Origin: Armatimonadota bacterium
GTDB lineage: Bacteria > Armatimonadota > HRBIN16
Direction of reading: 5' to 3'
NCBI GenBank assembly: GCA_026003175.1
Contig: BPGT01000001.1
Coordinates: 782,839-846,838 of the forward strand
DNA: 64,000 nt
Shown one piece after another: positions 24,052 to 34,475 of this stretch (position 1 is its first letter; the number at the start of each line of letters is the position of its first letter). The notes below the pieces were generated by a model. It saw only the letters and a program-made list of their open reading frames with translations. It searched no databases and was not told the origin of the DNA. Position numbers and translations under genes: made by a program.

Positions 24052-24615
24052 ATGGCTGTAGCCACGGCAAAGAGGACATACACGATAGACGACCTGTGGG
24101 AGCTGTCGCACAGGGTGAGGGACAAGCGTTTGGAGCTGGTCAGGGGGGAACTGAGAGAGTTGGCGCCGGCAAACGAAGAACACGGGTATGTCGCAGGAAG
24201 GATGTTTTATGTGGTGACGCATTATGTGGCAACGCATCGTCTGGGCTACACTTTTGCTGCGGAGACGGGCTTTGTGTTATCGGAGGAACCTGCGACAGTT
24301 CGTGCGCCCGATTTTGCGTTCCTTTCTCGTGAGCGAGCGCCGCAGGAGTGGACACGCCATTTTGCCCGCTATGTGCCCGACCTGGTGGCGGAGGTGGTCT
24401 CTCCCGGCGACACCTTCAGCGAGGTGACAGAGAAGGTGGACGACTGGTTGCAGGCAGGGGTACGCATGGTGTGGGTGGTGGATCCGTCCAAGCGGGTAGT
24501 GTATGTGTATCGTGCGAACCAGCCTGTGCGTGTGTTGCATGCGGAGGATGTGCTAACAGGCGAGGATGTGTTACCCGGTTTCGAGTGCAAGGTGTCGGAG
24601 ATTTTCGCGCGGTAG
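24052..24615 (+). CDS. Uma2 family putative endonuclease, copy 3
   Basis: Third member of the tandem, again 579 bases on. The variable window reads VAGRMFYVVTHYVAT. Scattered synonymous differences in the first 130 bases separate it from copy 2, whereas the last 370 bases are practically identical in copies 2 and 3. This pattern suggests repeated gene conversion of the catalytic half. Confidence 0.85.
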   Translation: MAVATAKRTYTIDDLWELSHRVRDKRLELVRGELRELAPANEEHGYVAGRMFYVVTHYVATHRLGYTFAAETGFVLSEEPATVRAPDFAFLSRERAPQEWTRHFARYVPDLVAEVVSPGDTFSEVTEKVDDWLQAGVRMVWVVDPSKRVVYVYRANQPVRVLHAEDVLTGEDVLPGFECKVSEIFAR

Positions 24616-26144
<1,529 letters not shown>

Positions 26145-26156
26145 CGAGGGCAAACG

Positions 26157-26582
26157 ATGGCGAAGAGCTTCCATCTGGAGATTGTCACCCCGGACCGCGC
26201 GCTGTTGTCGGAAGAAGTGGTCAGCATCATCGCGCCGGGGGTAGAAGGGTATCTCGGTGTACTGGCAAACCATGCGCCACTGGTTACGGAGCTGGGCGTG
26301 GGCATTCTGCGTATCCGCTACCCGGACGACGCGGAGGAAAACGTGGCGGTCTCTGGGGGCTTTATGGAGGTCGCCAACAACCGGGTGCTGGTGCTGGCTG
26401 ATGCCGCCGAGCGTCCCCAGGATATCGACATCCAGCGGGCAAAAGAGGCGCTCCTCCGCGCCCGCCAGAGGCTGCATGATCCCACTATGGACCACGAGCG
26501 TGCCCGAGCTGCACTGGAGCGTGCGCTCAATCGCCTGAAGGTAGCCGGGGTGGAGTTAACCAGAGAATTAGAGGAAGATTAA
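26157..26582 (+). CDS. atpC: ATP synthase F1 subunit epsilon
   Basis: 141 residues: N-terminal beta-sandwich (FHLEIVTPDRALLSEEVVSI, GYLGVLANHAPLVTEL, VSGGFMEVANNRVLVLADAA) and a C-terminal helical hairpin (AKEALLRARQRL...ARAALERALNRLKVAG) that can inhibit hydrolysis. It starts 12 bases after atpD and ends the operon. Confidence 0.94.
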   Translation: MAKSFHLEIVTPDRALLSEEVVSIIAPGVEGYLGVLANHAPLVTELGVGILRIRYPDDAEENVAVSGGFMEVANNRVLVLADAAERPQDIDIQRAKEALLRARQRLHDPTMDHERARAALERALNRLKVAGVELTRELEED

Positions 26583-26588
26583 GTGAAT

Positions 26589-26612
26589 CGCCCCCGCCAG
26601 ATGGCGGGGGCG
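26589..26612. terminator. Strong GC hairpin after atpC
   Basis: CGCCCCCGCC (26589-26598) pairs perfectly with GGCGGGGGCG (26603-26612) around AGAT. There is no T-tract on the plus strand, so it may act as a Rho-assisted or bidirectional stop between atpC and the convergent isomerase gene. Confidence 0.7.
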
Positions 26613-26641
26613 ATGTGGTAACCGCTTCTGCCAAACTATGG

Positions 26642-27397
26642 TCACTTGCCCATGCGCTTCAAGTTCTGCAAGCACAGTTCAATGGTTTTGAGCGGTGGGT
26701 GAGCGTAGGTTTCCTGCTCCACGATGTACCACTCGGTCTTGCCGATGGTCTCACACAGCTCAAAAATCTCTTTCCAGTTGATGTCCCCCTCTCCGAGCAC
26801 GGCATTGGGGTTGCTCTGGGAGTACTCTTTCAGGTGCACCGTTGCGGCGCGACCCGGGTACTTGCGCAGGAAATCCGCCGCCTTCGCTCCGGCGTGCATG
26901 GCGTTGCCGGTATCAAACTGCATCACCACGTCCTTCACGGTATTACCGAAAAAGGTATCCCAAGGCAGTTCGCCATCCAGCGGCTTGAACTCGATGGTGT
27001 GGTTGTGATAGCCCACGCGCATCTTGTAAGGCTTTACCTTCGCCGCGATCTCATTGAACAGCCTTGCGGTATCCAGCCATGCCTTGCGTGAACTGGTATA
27101 CTCGCTGGGCAGCCCGGGCACAATCAGGAACTTATTGCCCAGAATCTGGTTGAACTCGATGGTGCGTTGCAGTTCGTCACCCAGCAGGGTGTTGATGCCG
27201 ATGTGCGTCCCGCAGCACTTCAGCCCATTGTCATCCAGCATCTTGCGCAGGTCTTTGGCGCTGTAGCCATAGTACCCGGCGAACTCTACGCCCTCATAGC
27301 CCATCCTGGCGATGGCGGCAAGAGTGCCTGGTAGGTCACGCGCGCAATCCTCGCGTACGGAGTACAGTTGAACCGCGATCGGAATCCGTTTTGCCAT
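26642..27397 (-). CDS. Sugar phosphate isomerase/epimerase (xylose-isomerase-like TIM barrel)
   Basis: 251 residues, AP_endonuc_2 superfamily. Metal- and substrate-site motifs are in order: QLYSVRED, THIGIN, GYHNHTIEF, QFDTGNAMHAG, TVHLKEYSQ and YIVEQETY. Members interconvert keto-sugars or inositol derivatives; the exact substrate cannot be told from sequence. It stands alone, convergent with atpC. There is no signal peptide, so the product is cytosolic. Confidence 0.8.
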   Translation of the reverse strand: MAKRIPIAVQLYSVREDCARDLPGTLAAIARMGYEGVEFAGYYGYSAKDLRKMLDDNGLKCCGTHIGINTLLGDELQRTIEFNQILGNKFLIVPGLPSEYTSSRKAWLDTARLFNEIAAKVKPYKMRVGYHNHTIEFKPLDGELPWDTFFGNTVKDVVMQFDTGNAMHAGAKAADFLRKYPGRAATVHLKEYSQSNPNAVLGEGDINWKEIFELCETIGKTEWYIVEQETYAHPPLKTIELCLQNLKRMGK

Positions 27398-27482
27398 CGT
27401 ATCCCCTCACAGTTGCGAAGAGTTGTACCTTCACTTTCCCTCTGCGCTCTAAAAACTCCTGCCCAATGGGCAAAGAGGCTAT

Positions 27483-27668
27483 GAGGGTGTTCGAAATTGC
27501 TGGTTGAATGGATAGATAACCTAACCCCCTTGCCCCCTTCCCTGCAAGGGAAGGGGGAACGCCCCTCTCCTCGTAGGAGAGGGGACGGGGGTGAGGTAAG
27601 GCAGGGATAGCAAGAACGCCTCTCTCCTTGCGCTACAACCAACTTCTCAACAATTCTCGAACACCCTC
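27483..27668. repeat. Single 186-bp MITE-like element, inverted relative to the tandem array
   Basis: Bounded by GAGGGTGTTCGA (27483-27494) and TCGAACACCCTC (27657-27668), perfect 12-bp terminal inverted repeats. The interior is the reverse complement of one unit of the array at 13453-14195 with only a few differences. It carries no gene. No clear target duplication is visible. It fills most of the gap between the isomerase gene and the NTF2-like gene (27398-27736). Confidence 0.9.
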
Positions 27669-27736
27669 AGGTGCCTTCGCCAGCAGGAACTTCTTGCCCC
27701 ACTGTGCAAAGAGTACAGCGAAAGGAGGTTCGTTAG

Positions 27737-28234
27737 ATGAAACGCCTGGCACAATGGGCAATGGTTTGGCTTGCGCTGCTGTTGGTAGCGGGCATAGTCT
27801 CTGCCGACAAGCGCGCTGAGAGGCAAATCCGCGCCGAATACGACAGGACGATACGATACACCAAGCAGAAAAACGTGGATGGGCTGCTTCGCCAGCTGGC
27901 TCCCGATTTTCTTTACAAAACGAAGAGTGGGCAGGTCGCCAACAAACAGATGGTAGAACTGGCGATGCGGGAGCAATACGCACGCATCAAGAAAGTGGAC
28001 AAGCGCACCACCACCATCAAGAGGATGGAAATCAAAGGTAACACAGCGGTGGTGACTACGGTAGAAGAAGCGGTTTTTACCACGGTGGACGTGCAGGGAC
28101 GCTCCCACAAGGTGCGCAATGTAGCCACCACCCGCGACACGTGGGTGAAAACGCCTCAAGGGTGGAAGGTCAAGATGACGGAGGTTCTGGACGAAGAGAC
28201 TTTCCGCGATGGCGAGCGCCTGCCGGCGCGTTGA
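27737..28234 (+). CDS. Exported NTF2-like (SnoaL/DUF4440-type) protein
   Basis: 165 residues with a signal peptide (LAQWAMVWLALLLVAGIVSA). The mature part has the NTF2-like pattern: a helix (IRAEYDRTIRYTKQKNVDGL), then LAPDFLYKTKSG and a four-strand end ending in TRDTWVKTPQGWKVKMTEVL. These cone-shaped proteins bind small ligands or act as enzymes; nothing more specific can be claimed. AAAGGAGG lies 9 bases before the ATG, just downstream of the MITE-like element. Confidence 0.65.
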   Translation: MKRLAQWAMVWLALLLVAGIVSADKRAERQIRAEYDRTIRYTKQKNVDGLLRQLAPDFLYKTKSGQVANKQMVELAMREQYARIKKVDKRTTTIKRMEIKGNTAVVTTVEEAVFTTVDVQGRSHKVRNVATTRDTWVKTPQGWKVKMTEVLDEETFRDGERLPAR

Positions 28235-28293
28235 CTTCGTGCCCTAAACAGGCTATATTAAAGCGTGGTGAAATGGCGTAAACGAGGGGAGAT

Positions 28294-28788
28294 ATGGAGC
28301 ACGAAAAGCAGGAGGCAATACTGGAGATTCTGGAGCAAGATGCCCGTACCACGCCAGAGCAAATTGCTGCTATGCTGAGCGTGGATGTCAAGCAGGTGCA
28401 GCAGGCTATCCAGCAGATGGAATCGACAGGTGTCATCCGACGCTACAAAACGGTGATCGACTGGGACCGCTTTGGCGAGGAGCGAGTGTTTGCTTTCATC
28501 GACGTGAAGGTCAGCCCCGCGCGAGAGGTGGGCTTCGATGATGTGGCGGAGCGCATCTACCGCTTCCCGCAAGTGCATGCCGTATACCTCGTCTCGGGCG
28601 ACCACGACTTGCGCGTTATCGTCAGCGGGCGCACGATGAAGGAGGTAGCGGCGTTTGTGGCAGAGCGCCTCGCGCCGCTAGACAGGGTGCAGGCGACCTA
28701 CACGCAGTTTGTGCTGAAGCGCTACAAAGAGGACGGTGAGGTATACGCCGAAACCGAGCCCGACCGCAGGCTGGTGATGACGCCATGA
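28294..28788 (+). CDS. Lrp/AsnC family transcriptional regulator
   Basis: 164 residues: an N-terminal winged helix (ILEILEQDARTTPEQIAAML, TGVIRRYKTVIDW) and a C-terminal RAM/ACT domain (VHAVYLVSGDHDLRVIVSGR). Such proteins sense amino acids. It overlaps the aminotransferase gene by four bases, so it most likely controls that gene in response to an amino acid substrate. Confidence 0.88.
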   Translation: MEHEKQEAILEILEQDARTTPEQIAAMLSVDVKQVQQAIQQMESTGVIRRYKTVIDWDRFGEERVFAFIDVKVSPAREVGFDDVAERIYRFPQVHAVYLVSGDHDLRVIVSGRTMKEVAAFVAERLAPLDRVQATYTQFVLKRYKEDGEVYAETEPDRRLVMTP

Positions 28789-29945
28789 AACCTCTGTCGC
28801 AGGCAGTGGCTTCGGTTCCACCCTCGGGCATCCGTCGGTTTTTCGATGTGGCGGCACAGCTGGAGGATTGCATCTCGTTGGGCGTTGGCGAGCCCGATTT
28901 CGTCACCCCATGGCACATCCGCGAGGCAGCTATCTGGGCGATTGAGAAAGGCTTCACCACCTATACGTCGAACTACGGGCTTTTCACCCTGCGCCAGCGC
29001 ATCGCGGCGTATCTCAAAGCACGCTACGGGGCAGATTATTCTCCAGAGAACGAGATACTGGTGACCGTCGGGGTCAGTGAGGGGTTGGACATCGCTATGC
29101 GCGCCCTGCTTAACCCGGGCGACGAGGTGATTTTCTTCGAACCGAGCTATGTCTCGTACGCCCCCTGTGTGCTGTTCGCAGGCGGCAAACCGGTTGCTGT
29201 GCCTACCGACTATCGGCTGGGCTTCCAACCTGACATAGACCGCCTGCGTGAGGCGATAACCCCGCGCACGAAGGCAATCCTGCTCTGCTACCCCAACAAC
29301 CCGACGGGCGCGGTGGCTCCGCGCGCTACGCTGGAAGAGATAGTGCGCATAGCCGTTGAAAACGATCTGTACCTTATCAGCGATGAGATATACGACCGGT
29401 TGATATACGACGCCGAGCACACCTGCGTCGCCTCCCTGCCCGGCGCGGCGGAGCGCACTATCCTGCTGGGCGGCTTCTCCAAGTCCTACGCGATGACGGG
29501 CTGGCGTATCGGCTATGCTTGCGCCCCCGCACCGATTATCGAGATGATGATGAAGGTGCATCAGTATACGATGCTGTGCGCACCCATCGCCGCCCAGAAA
29601 GCGGCGGAGGAAGCTCTGGAGCACGGTGAGCCCGAGGTCGAGCGGATGCGCCGGGAGTACGATCGCCGTCGCAGGCTGATTGTGAAGCGACTGAACGAAA
29701 TTGGGCTCGAATGCGTACCGCCGCAGGGGGCGTTCTATGTGTTTCCATCCATTCGCTGCACTGGCTTGCACTCGGAAGCGTTCACCGAGCAGCTGCTGTG
29801 GGAAGAGCGGGTGGCGGTGGTACCTGGCAACGTCTTTGGAAACAGCGGCGAGGGGCACGTGCGCCTTTCCTATGCCACTTCTCTGCCCAAGATAGAAGAG
29901 GCGCTGCATCGTATCGAGCGGTTCGTCAATAAAAAAGCGAAGTAA
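28785..29945 (+). CDS. Class I/II aminotransferase (PLP-dependent)
   Basis: 386 residues, fold type I. The PLP lysine is in GGFSKSYAMTGWRIGY (near residue 233). Other family motifs are SLGVGEPDFVTP, YPNNPTGAV, ISDEIYDRLIYD and VRLSYATS. The closest pattern is the aromatic/aspartate aminotransferase (PatA/AspC-like) group. Cytosolic; probable role in amino acid biosynthesis or degradation under the adjacent Lrp-type regulator. Confidence 0.88.
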   Translation: MKPLSQAVASVPPSGIRRFFDVAAQLEDCISLGVGEPDFVTPWHIREAAIWAIEKGFTTYTSNYGLFTLRQRIAAYLKARYGADYSPENEILVTVGVSEGLDIAMRALLNPGDEVIFFEPSYVSYAPCVLFAGGKPVAVPTDYRLGFQPDIDRLREAITPRTKAILLCYPNNPTGAVAPRATLEEIVRIAVENDLYLISDEIYDRLIYDAEHTCVASLPGAAERTILLGGFSKSYAMTGWRIGYACAPAPIIEMMMKVHQYTMLCAPIAAQKAAEEALEHGEPEVERMRREYDRRRRLIVKRLNEIGLECVPPQGAFYVFPSIRCTGLHSEAFTEQLLWEERVAVVPGNVFGNSGEGHVRLSYATSLPKIEEALHRIERFVNKKAK

Positions 29946-29949
29946 AACC

Positions 29950-30040
29950 TTTCACGGCTGAAACCAGCCTTCGCTGGCTGCAACCCTGCGCAGGCAGGAT
30001 TTCGTCTGGAGGGGTGCGGCTTTAGCCGCAAAACACCCAT
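29950..30040. repeat. Multi-hairpin dispersed repeat
   Basis: Three stems lie in a row: CCAGC/GCTGG with a CTTC loop (29964-29977), the palindrome CCTGCGCAGG (29985-29994) and GCGGCT/AGCCGC (30016-30029) inside GGGGTG...AACACCC. A degraded relative in the opposite orientation (GCGACTAAAGCCGCCCCCAT) lies near 43963-43982. It may double as a terminator of the aminotransferase transcript. Confidence 0.55.
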
Positions 30041-30079
30041 CATCTGCACACGTAGAAGGTAACGGTCAGGAGGCAGAAT

Positions 30080-30703
30080 ATGTTCGGCAACTTGCGAAGG
30101 AGGACGGTGATACTCTGGGCACTGATAGCACTGTCAACAGGAGCGCACGCCGACAGAGTAATACTCACCCCTTCTGCCTATAACCTACCGCCCGGCAGTG
30201 TCAAGCTGGAAATCGCCCGACGTGAAAGCAAGGGGGGGCTCACCCATTACTGGGCAAATCTCGGACTGGTCGGTGGCATAGAGATCGAAGGCTTGCGTGT
30301 GGAAACCCGGTCGCGGCAGCTGGATAGCCTCAGTCTGCAATATAATATCCTGCCCGACATCGGCTTCACCCCGGCGGTGTCGGTAGGTGTGCGCGATGTC
30401 GCCAATAGAACGGAGGACGGCATCGCCTTCTATCTGGCGTTGGGGTATCGGTTGCCGTACATGCCGCCAAACCCTTTTATTGACGAGATGTACCTGTTCG
30501 GGGGCGTCGGCGCAGGGGGGATCAAGGGACCTTTCATCGGCGCGGAGGTGCGTACACCCTACCACATCCTGCTGAGCGCGGAGTACGACAGTCGGATATG
30601 GAACGCCGCCGTATCGTGGGAACCCGTGCCCTTGCTGAGACTGCGCCTCTATAGCATTGACGGTGAGACCTACTACGGCGCATCGCTGGCGGTGAGCTTT
30701 TAA
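30080..30703 (+). CDS. Putative outer-membrane beta-barrel protein
   Basis: 207 residues with a signal peptide (RRRTVILWALIALSTGAHA). The mature protein is built of alternating amphipathic strands (SVKLEIARRESKGGLTHYWA, GIEIEGLRVETRSR, AAVSWEPVPLLRLRLYSI) and ends in a terminal Phe (GASLAVSF), the C-terminal signal recognised by the barrel-assembly machinery. A YjbH- or OmpW-like small barrel is plausible. The family is not recognised. Confidence 0.55.
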   Translation: MFGNLRRRTVILWALIALSTGAHADRVILTPSAYNLPPGSVKLEIARRESKGGLTHYWANLGLVGGIEIEGLRVETRSRQLDSLSLQYNILPDIGFTPAVSVGVRDVANRTEDGIAFYLALGYRLPYMPPNPFIDEMYLFGGVGAGGIKGPFIGAEVRTPYHILLSAEYDSRIWNAAVSWEPVPLLRLRLYSIDGETYYGASLAVSF

Positions 30704-30730
30704 AGGGGACTTCGGCAAGCTGGCTTAGTC

Positions 30731-32143
30731 TCATTCCCACTCGGTATGGAACGTTCCTGCTTTGTCCACACGCTCGTAGGTGTGCGCGCCAAAGAAGTCG
30801 CGCTGTGCCTGGATGAGGTTGGCGGGCAGGTTGGCGCGGCTCATGCTCAACAGGTAATCTACCGCGCTGCTCAGCACCGGCACAGGGATACCGCAGGTAT
30901 GCGCCGCGTCTATCACCTTCAGCGCGAACGGCACGTTTTCCAGCACAAACGCCTGCGCCTTCGGGCTGAGCAACAGATGCGGGTTGTCACCGCCTTCCTG
31001 AACGATTTCTCGCAGGAAGTTCAGCATTCGCGCGCGGATGATGCATCCGCCTTTCCAGATGCGCAACACCTCCGACAGGTTCAAGCCGTAGTCGTACGCA
31101 CGCGAAGCCTCGTGCAGCAGCCATAGCCCCTGCGAGAAAGCAAGGAACATGCTCAAGCGCAGCGAGCGTTCTACCGCCTCTATCAAGGGTCGTGCATCCA
31201 GCGGGCATGACTGGCACAATGTGGCGGAAACGGCTTCAGCAATCTTCACCCGGGCTTCCTTGAAGTGCGACAGGGTGCGCGCGAACACCGCCGTCGCCAG
31301 CGAGGGAGCAGGTACGCCAAGGTCTAACGCCGCCTGAGCCGTCCATTTGCCCGTACCTTTCTGCTCTGCTTTATCCAGGATCACCTCCACCAGCGGCTTG
31401 CCCGTCTCCTCATCGCTCTTGCGCAACGCTTTATAGGAGATTTCCATCAGGAACGAGTTCAGCTCGCCCCGGTTCCACTGCTCGAAGAGGTCGGCAATCT
31501 GAGAAATGGAAAGCCTCGCCGCGGAGCGCAATACGTCGTAAGCCTCCGCTATCGCCTGCATGATGGCGTACTCGATGCCGTTATGCACCATCTTGACGAA
31601 GTGCCCCGCGCCCCCGCGCCCTAAATAGGTGCAACACGCGCCGTCCTCTGTCTGTGCCGCAATGCGTAAAAGCACCTCTTCCACCAGCGCATACGCCTCA
31701 GCGGTTCCTCCCGGCATGATGGAAGGTCCCTCTAACGCCCCTCGCTCGCCTCCGCTGATGCCCGTGCCAAGAAACAGCAGACCTCTGGCAGCGAGGCTTT
31801 CCATACGCCGTTCGGTGTCGGCGTAGTGCGAATTGCCCATATCGATAATAAGGTCGCCGCTCTCCAGCAGGGGCACGAGGGTTTCTATCATGGCATCTAC
31901 CGCCGCGCCCGCCTGCACCATCAGGATAATCTTGCGCGGTCGCGCCAGGCTCTGTACAAAGGTTTGCAGGTCATAAGCGGGTGTGATGGGTTCTGCGTGC
32001 ACACGTTCCTTTATGAAAGCTTCGGTGCGCGCGGCGGTGCGGTTGTATACACTGATCGAATAACCCTTGCGCGCAATATTCAGCGCGAGGTTTTGTCCCA
32101 TCACGCCCAGACCGATGAGACCGATGAAGTTGCCTTCTGCCAT
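30731..32143 (-). CDS. gnd: 6-phosphogluconate dehydrogenase (decarboxylating)
   Basis: Oxidises 6-phosphogluconate to ribulose 5-phosphate with NADP in the pentose phosphate pathway. 470 residues, the long dimeric type. NADP-binding GLGVMGQNLALNIARKG lies at the N-terminus, with GTGISGGERGALEGPSIMPG (130s) and the catalytic GHFVKMVHNGIEY near 183. The start MAEGNF is preceded by GGAGG with 9-base spacing; the upstream MHRWRFEK extension lacks support. Confidence 0.95.
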   Translation of the reverse strand: MAEGNFIGLIGLGVMGQNLALNIARKGYSISVYNRTAARTEAFIKERVHAEPITPAYDLQTFVQSLARPRKIILMVQAGAAVDAMIETLVPLLESGDLIIDMGNSHYADTERRMESLAARGLLFLGTGISGGERGALEGPSIMPGGTAEAYALVEEVLLRIAAQTEDGACCTYLGRGGAGHFVKMVHNGIEYAIMQAIAEAYDVLRSAARLSISQIADLFEQWNRGELNSFLMEISYKALRKSDEETGKPLVEVILDKAEQKGTGKWTAQAALDLGVPAPSLATAVFARTLSHFKEARVKIAEAVSATLCQSCPLDARPLIEAVERSLRLSMFLAFSQGLWLLHEASRAYDYGLNLSEVLRIWKGGCIIRARMLNFLREIVQEGGDNPHLLLSPKAQAFVLENVPFALKVIDAAHTCGIPVPVLSSAVDYLLSMSRANLPANLIQAQRDFFGAHTYERVDKAGTFHTEWE

Positions 32144-32213
32144 CTTCTCAAACCTCCACCTGTGCATTAGCCGACGGAAGCCCGAATCCCTGCAGGAGCG
32201 TTTACTGCCTCTG

Positions 32214-33725
32214 TCACCTTTGCTCCTTGCGCACTGTCGCTCGCCGTATCAGCATCTCTTGTGCCGAAGCCAGTCTGAAATCCGCGCCGTTGGTGCGATT
32301 CGCAAAGCGAGCATCATTCAGGCTGACGCGAAAGGTGCGCCATCTCCTAGAGTTGCTCAGCGTAAAACTCTGCGCGGGTTTGAACGCGCCGCCATGCACG
32401 CTACCTGCAGGGTCGGTAGAGTCGTACTCAATACCAAAGGTTCCCTCGCCGTCCCAGACTTCTACCTCAACCTGAAGGGGCACGTTGTCGTCAAAGTAGA
32501 AGCTGTCATCGACGTTGAAGTAAGCGTAGCGCATCGCTCCATGCCGATTGGGCAGCGTTCTCCACGCTGAGACGCCTCCTGCCTCAGCAGGCTCCATCAA
32601 GCCGTCACCGTTTGGGTCAATATGCAGGCGGATACCTCGCTCCACTGGTTGCCTCTCCAGTACGATGGAAACCTCTTGCGCTCTGCTATATGCCCCTTGC
32701 GGGCGCAGCTGTACCCCTCGTCGGAACATGTCGGCATAGCGGGCGTTGAGCTTCACATACTGGTCGCCGTACTCGCGAGAGGGACAGATGTCCGTGCCCT
32801 CATGCAGCTCATTCCATGTCTCAATCATCACGATCGAGGGACGGCGTTTGGGATTCATGCGCAGAATCTGCTCCCAGCTGCGCTCAAAGAACTTGCCTCC
32901 TTCGCGGTCGCGCACCAGAGGAGCTCTACCCGGCACAGCGGAGTGGTCATATCCCGGTCCAATCGCCGCTACCTCCAGAATGGCAGGAGCCAGCGCACCG
33001 CCCCACGCGTACACGCTGTCTGTTCGCACTTTGCTCCACGAGGCTTCGCGCACCATGTAGGGACGGCAGCCAAAGTCCTTCTCGAACTGCATATATACGA
33101 AGTCAATGGCTTGCTGATTGTAGTCCTTCGCGAAAGCGGCGGCGTAGAGGAAGATTATCGGTCGATAATCGATCATTGCCCACAGCTTGGGTGGCACCAT
33201 TGAGAAGAAATCGCGGATGGAAACATAAAACCACTCCTGCCCCTCGCGTGTCGTGAGGTCAGCATGGTATTTGTCCGCGTTCCACTGCAGGGTAGAGGTG
33301 TCGTAAAACAGCCCGATTTTTGGCGGACGGCGTTTAGCTGCAAGCATCTGCTCCTGCGCCTTAACCAGCGCTTCTAGCCCCTCAAAGCTCCAGTGTAGCC
33401 CTTTGCCCGGCTGACGGTCGGCGGGGTTGCCCCAGTAGACGGGCAGGATAAAATCAATGCCCGCTCGCAAGATGTCCTCCATCTCACGGCGGTGCCATTC
33501 GGGCGAGCGATAGCTGTAGCCTCTGGAGTTCGCAGGGTGGTCGGTGAGAGCGTCGGTGCCGTCGGGGTCAATGAAGTGTTCCCCGGTGTTCGCGTCGTAC
33601 CAGTAGAAGTAGTACGTGCCCACAATGGGCTGTCCGGATCGGTAGGTAGACTGCGCGCGGATGGTGGACGGCTTGTGTCCGATGTGCTTGCCCATTGGGG
33701 GGAGTTGGAGAAAACGGTCAGGCAT
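32214..33725 (-). CDS. Glycoside-hydrolase-like protein (DUF5010-type) with beta-sandwich tail
   Basis: 503 residues. The first about 350 look like a TIM-barrel with the opening VGTYYFYWYDANTGEHF and acidic candidates in ILRAGIDFILPVYWGN, GLFYDTSTLQWN and SIVMIETWNELHEGTD; the last includes a W-N-E pattern typical of retaining glycosidases. Residues about 355-500 (VERGIRLHIDPNGDGLMEPAE, YFNVDDSFYFDDNVPLQVEV) form a beta-sandwich like a carbohydrate-binding module. No signal peptide is evident. AGAGGAGG lies upstream of the ATG. It sits beside gnd in a carbohydrate region; the substrate is unknown. Confidence 0.55.
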   Translation of the reverse strand: MPDRFLQLPPMGKHIGHKPSTIRAQSTYRSGQPIVGTYYFYWYDANTGEHFIDPDGTDALTDHPANSRGYSYRSPEWHRREMEDILRAGIDFILPVYWGNPADRQPGKGLHWSFEGLEALVKAQEQMLAAKRRPPKIGLFYDTSTLQWNADKYHADLTTREGQEWFYVSIRDFFSMVPPKLWAMIDYRPIIFLYAAAFAKDYNQQAIDFVYMQFEKDFGCRPYMVREASWSKVRTDSVYAWGGALAPAILEVAAIGPGYDHSAVPGRAPLVRDREGGKFFERSWEQILRMNPKRRPSIVMIETWNELHEGTDICPSREYGDQYVKLNARYADMFRRGVQLRPQGAYSRAQEVSIVLERQPVERGIRLHIDPNGDGLMEPAEAGGVSAWRTLPNRHGAMRYAYFNVDDSFYFDDNVPLQVEVEVWDGEGTFGIEYDSTDPAGSVHGGAFKPAQSFTLSNSRRWRTFRVSLNDARFANRTNGADFRLASAQEMLIRRATVRKEQR

Positions 33726-33923
33726 CCTCGAAATCCTCCTCTTTGTCGTTTCCTGTCTTCCAGACTTTGCTGTGATCTGGATGTTGTTCCCTTGCTCTGT
33801 TGTGCGGATGGAGTGGGAGATTCTTCGTCCCGCACAATGGCACGGTAAATGCCGCTTGTGTCATGGCGAGGCACGAAGTGTTGAAGCCCCCTCTCCGGTG
33901 AGATGTTTGCAACCCATCACTCC
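33726..33923. other. Spacer without a recognised gene
   Basis: About 200 bases between two minus-strand genes. GGGAGATTCTTCGTCCCGCA (33818-33837) looks like another decayed copy of the GATTCTTCG-type dispersed repeat. Nothing else is supported. Confidence 0.4.
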
Positions 33924-34475
33924 CTAATCCATACTGCACGAGCTGAGGTAACCGCAGGCGGGACAGACCAGTTTACACCCGTGCAACGGCTTCATGGTGT
34001 AACCACACACAGGGCAGGTGAGGTACGTTCGGGCAGGAGCAACCGCCGATGGCGAAGGGAGAGGCTCGTATGGGCGTGGTTGTAACTCCGGCGTCGCCTT
34101 TTCCGGGGGAAGGACGACCAGCGGGTAGACGCGCGCCCGATGTCCCTCTACGATGACGAGGCTGGTCATCAACTTCGCTTCGGGCAGCTTTTCCATCAGC
34201 ATCTGAAGCGTTTGTATCTGCACGCGCGGGCGCGGGTCTCCTGCCAGCAACAGAATCGTTCCCGGGCGCCAGCCTCCCTCGCGCGAAATCAGACGGGCGA
34301 ACGCCGGTGACGCACTTACCAGTACACGCCCCTCGCGCCAGGCAGCCTGAACCAGTGTCACATCGTCCGCCCCGCGCAGGGTAGGGTCGTCACGCACTTC
34401 ACGCACGTCATGCCCCGATTTGCGCAGCCACGCTGCCACTTGCGCGCTAATCTGGCTATCCAGCAGCAGCTTCAT
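33924..34475 (-). CDS. DUF5615 PIN-like toxin-type protein with C-terminal zinc ribbon
   Basis: 183 residues. The N-terminal 115 are DUF5615: KLLLDSQISAQVAAWLRKSG, then HDVREVRDD, DVTLVQAAWREGRVLVSA and GTILL, a PIN-related fold with the conserved Asp near residue 6. Unusually, the last 35 residues add LTCPVCGYTMKPLHGCKLVC, then PACG, a four-Cys zinc ribbon not part of the standard family. It overlaps the upstream DUF433 gene by 20 bases, the standard antitoxin-toxin order. It would act as an RNase if active. Confidence 0.7.
   Translation of the reverse strand: MKLLLDSQISAQVAAWLRKSGHDVREVRDDPTLRGADDVTLVQAAWREGRVLVSASPAFARLISREGGWRPGTILLLAGDPRPRVQIQTLQMLMEKLPEAKLMTSLVIVEGHRARVYPLVVLPPEKATPELQPRPYEPLPSPSAVAPARTYLTCPVCGYTMKPLHGCKLVCPACGYLSSCSMD

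Noticed and set aside
28722-29909. 395-codon minus-strand frame
   Set aside because: Antisense to the aminotransferase gene.
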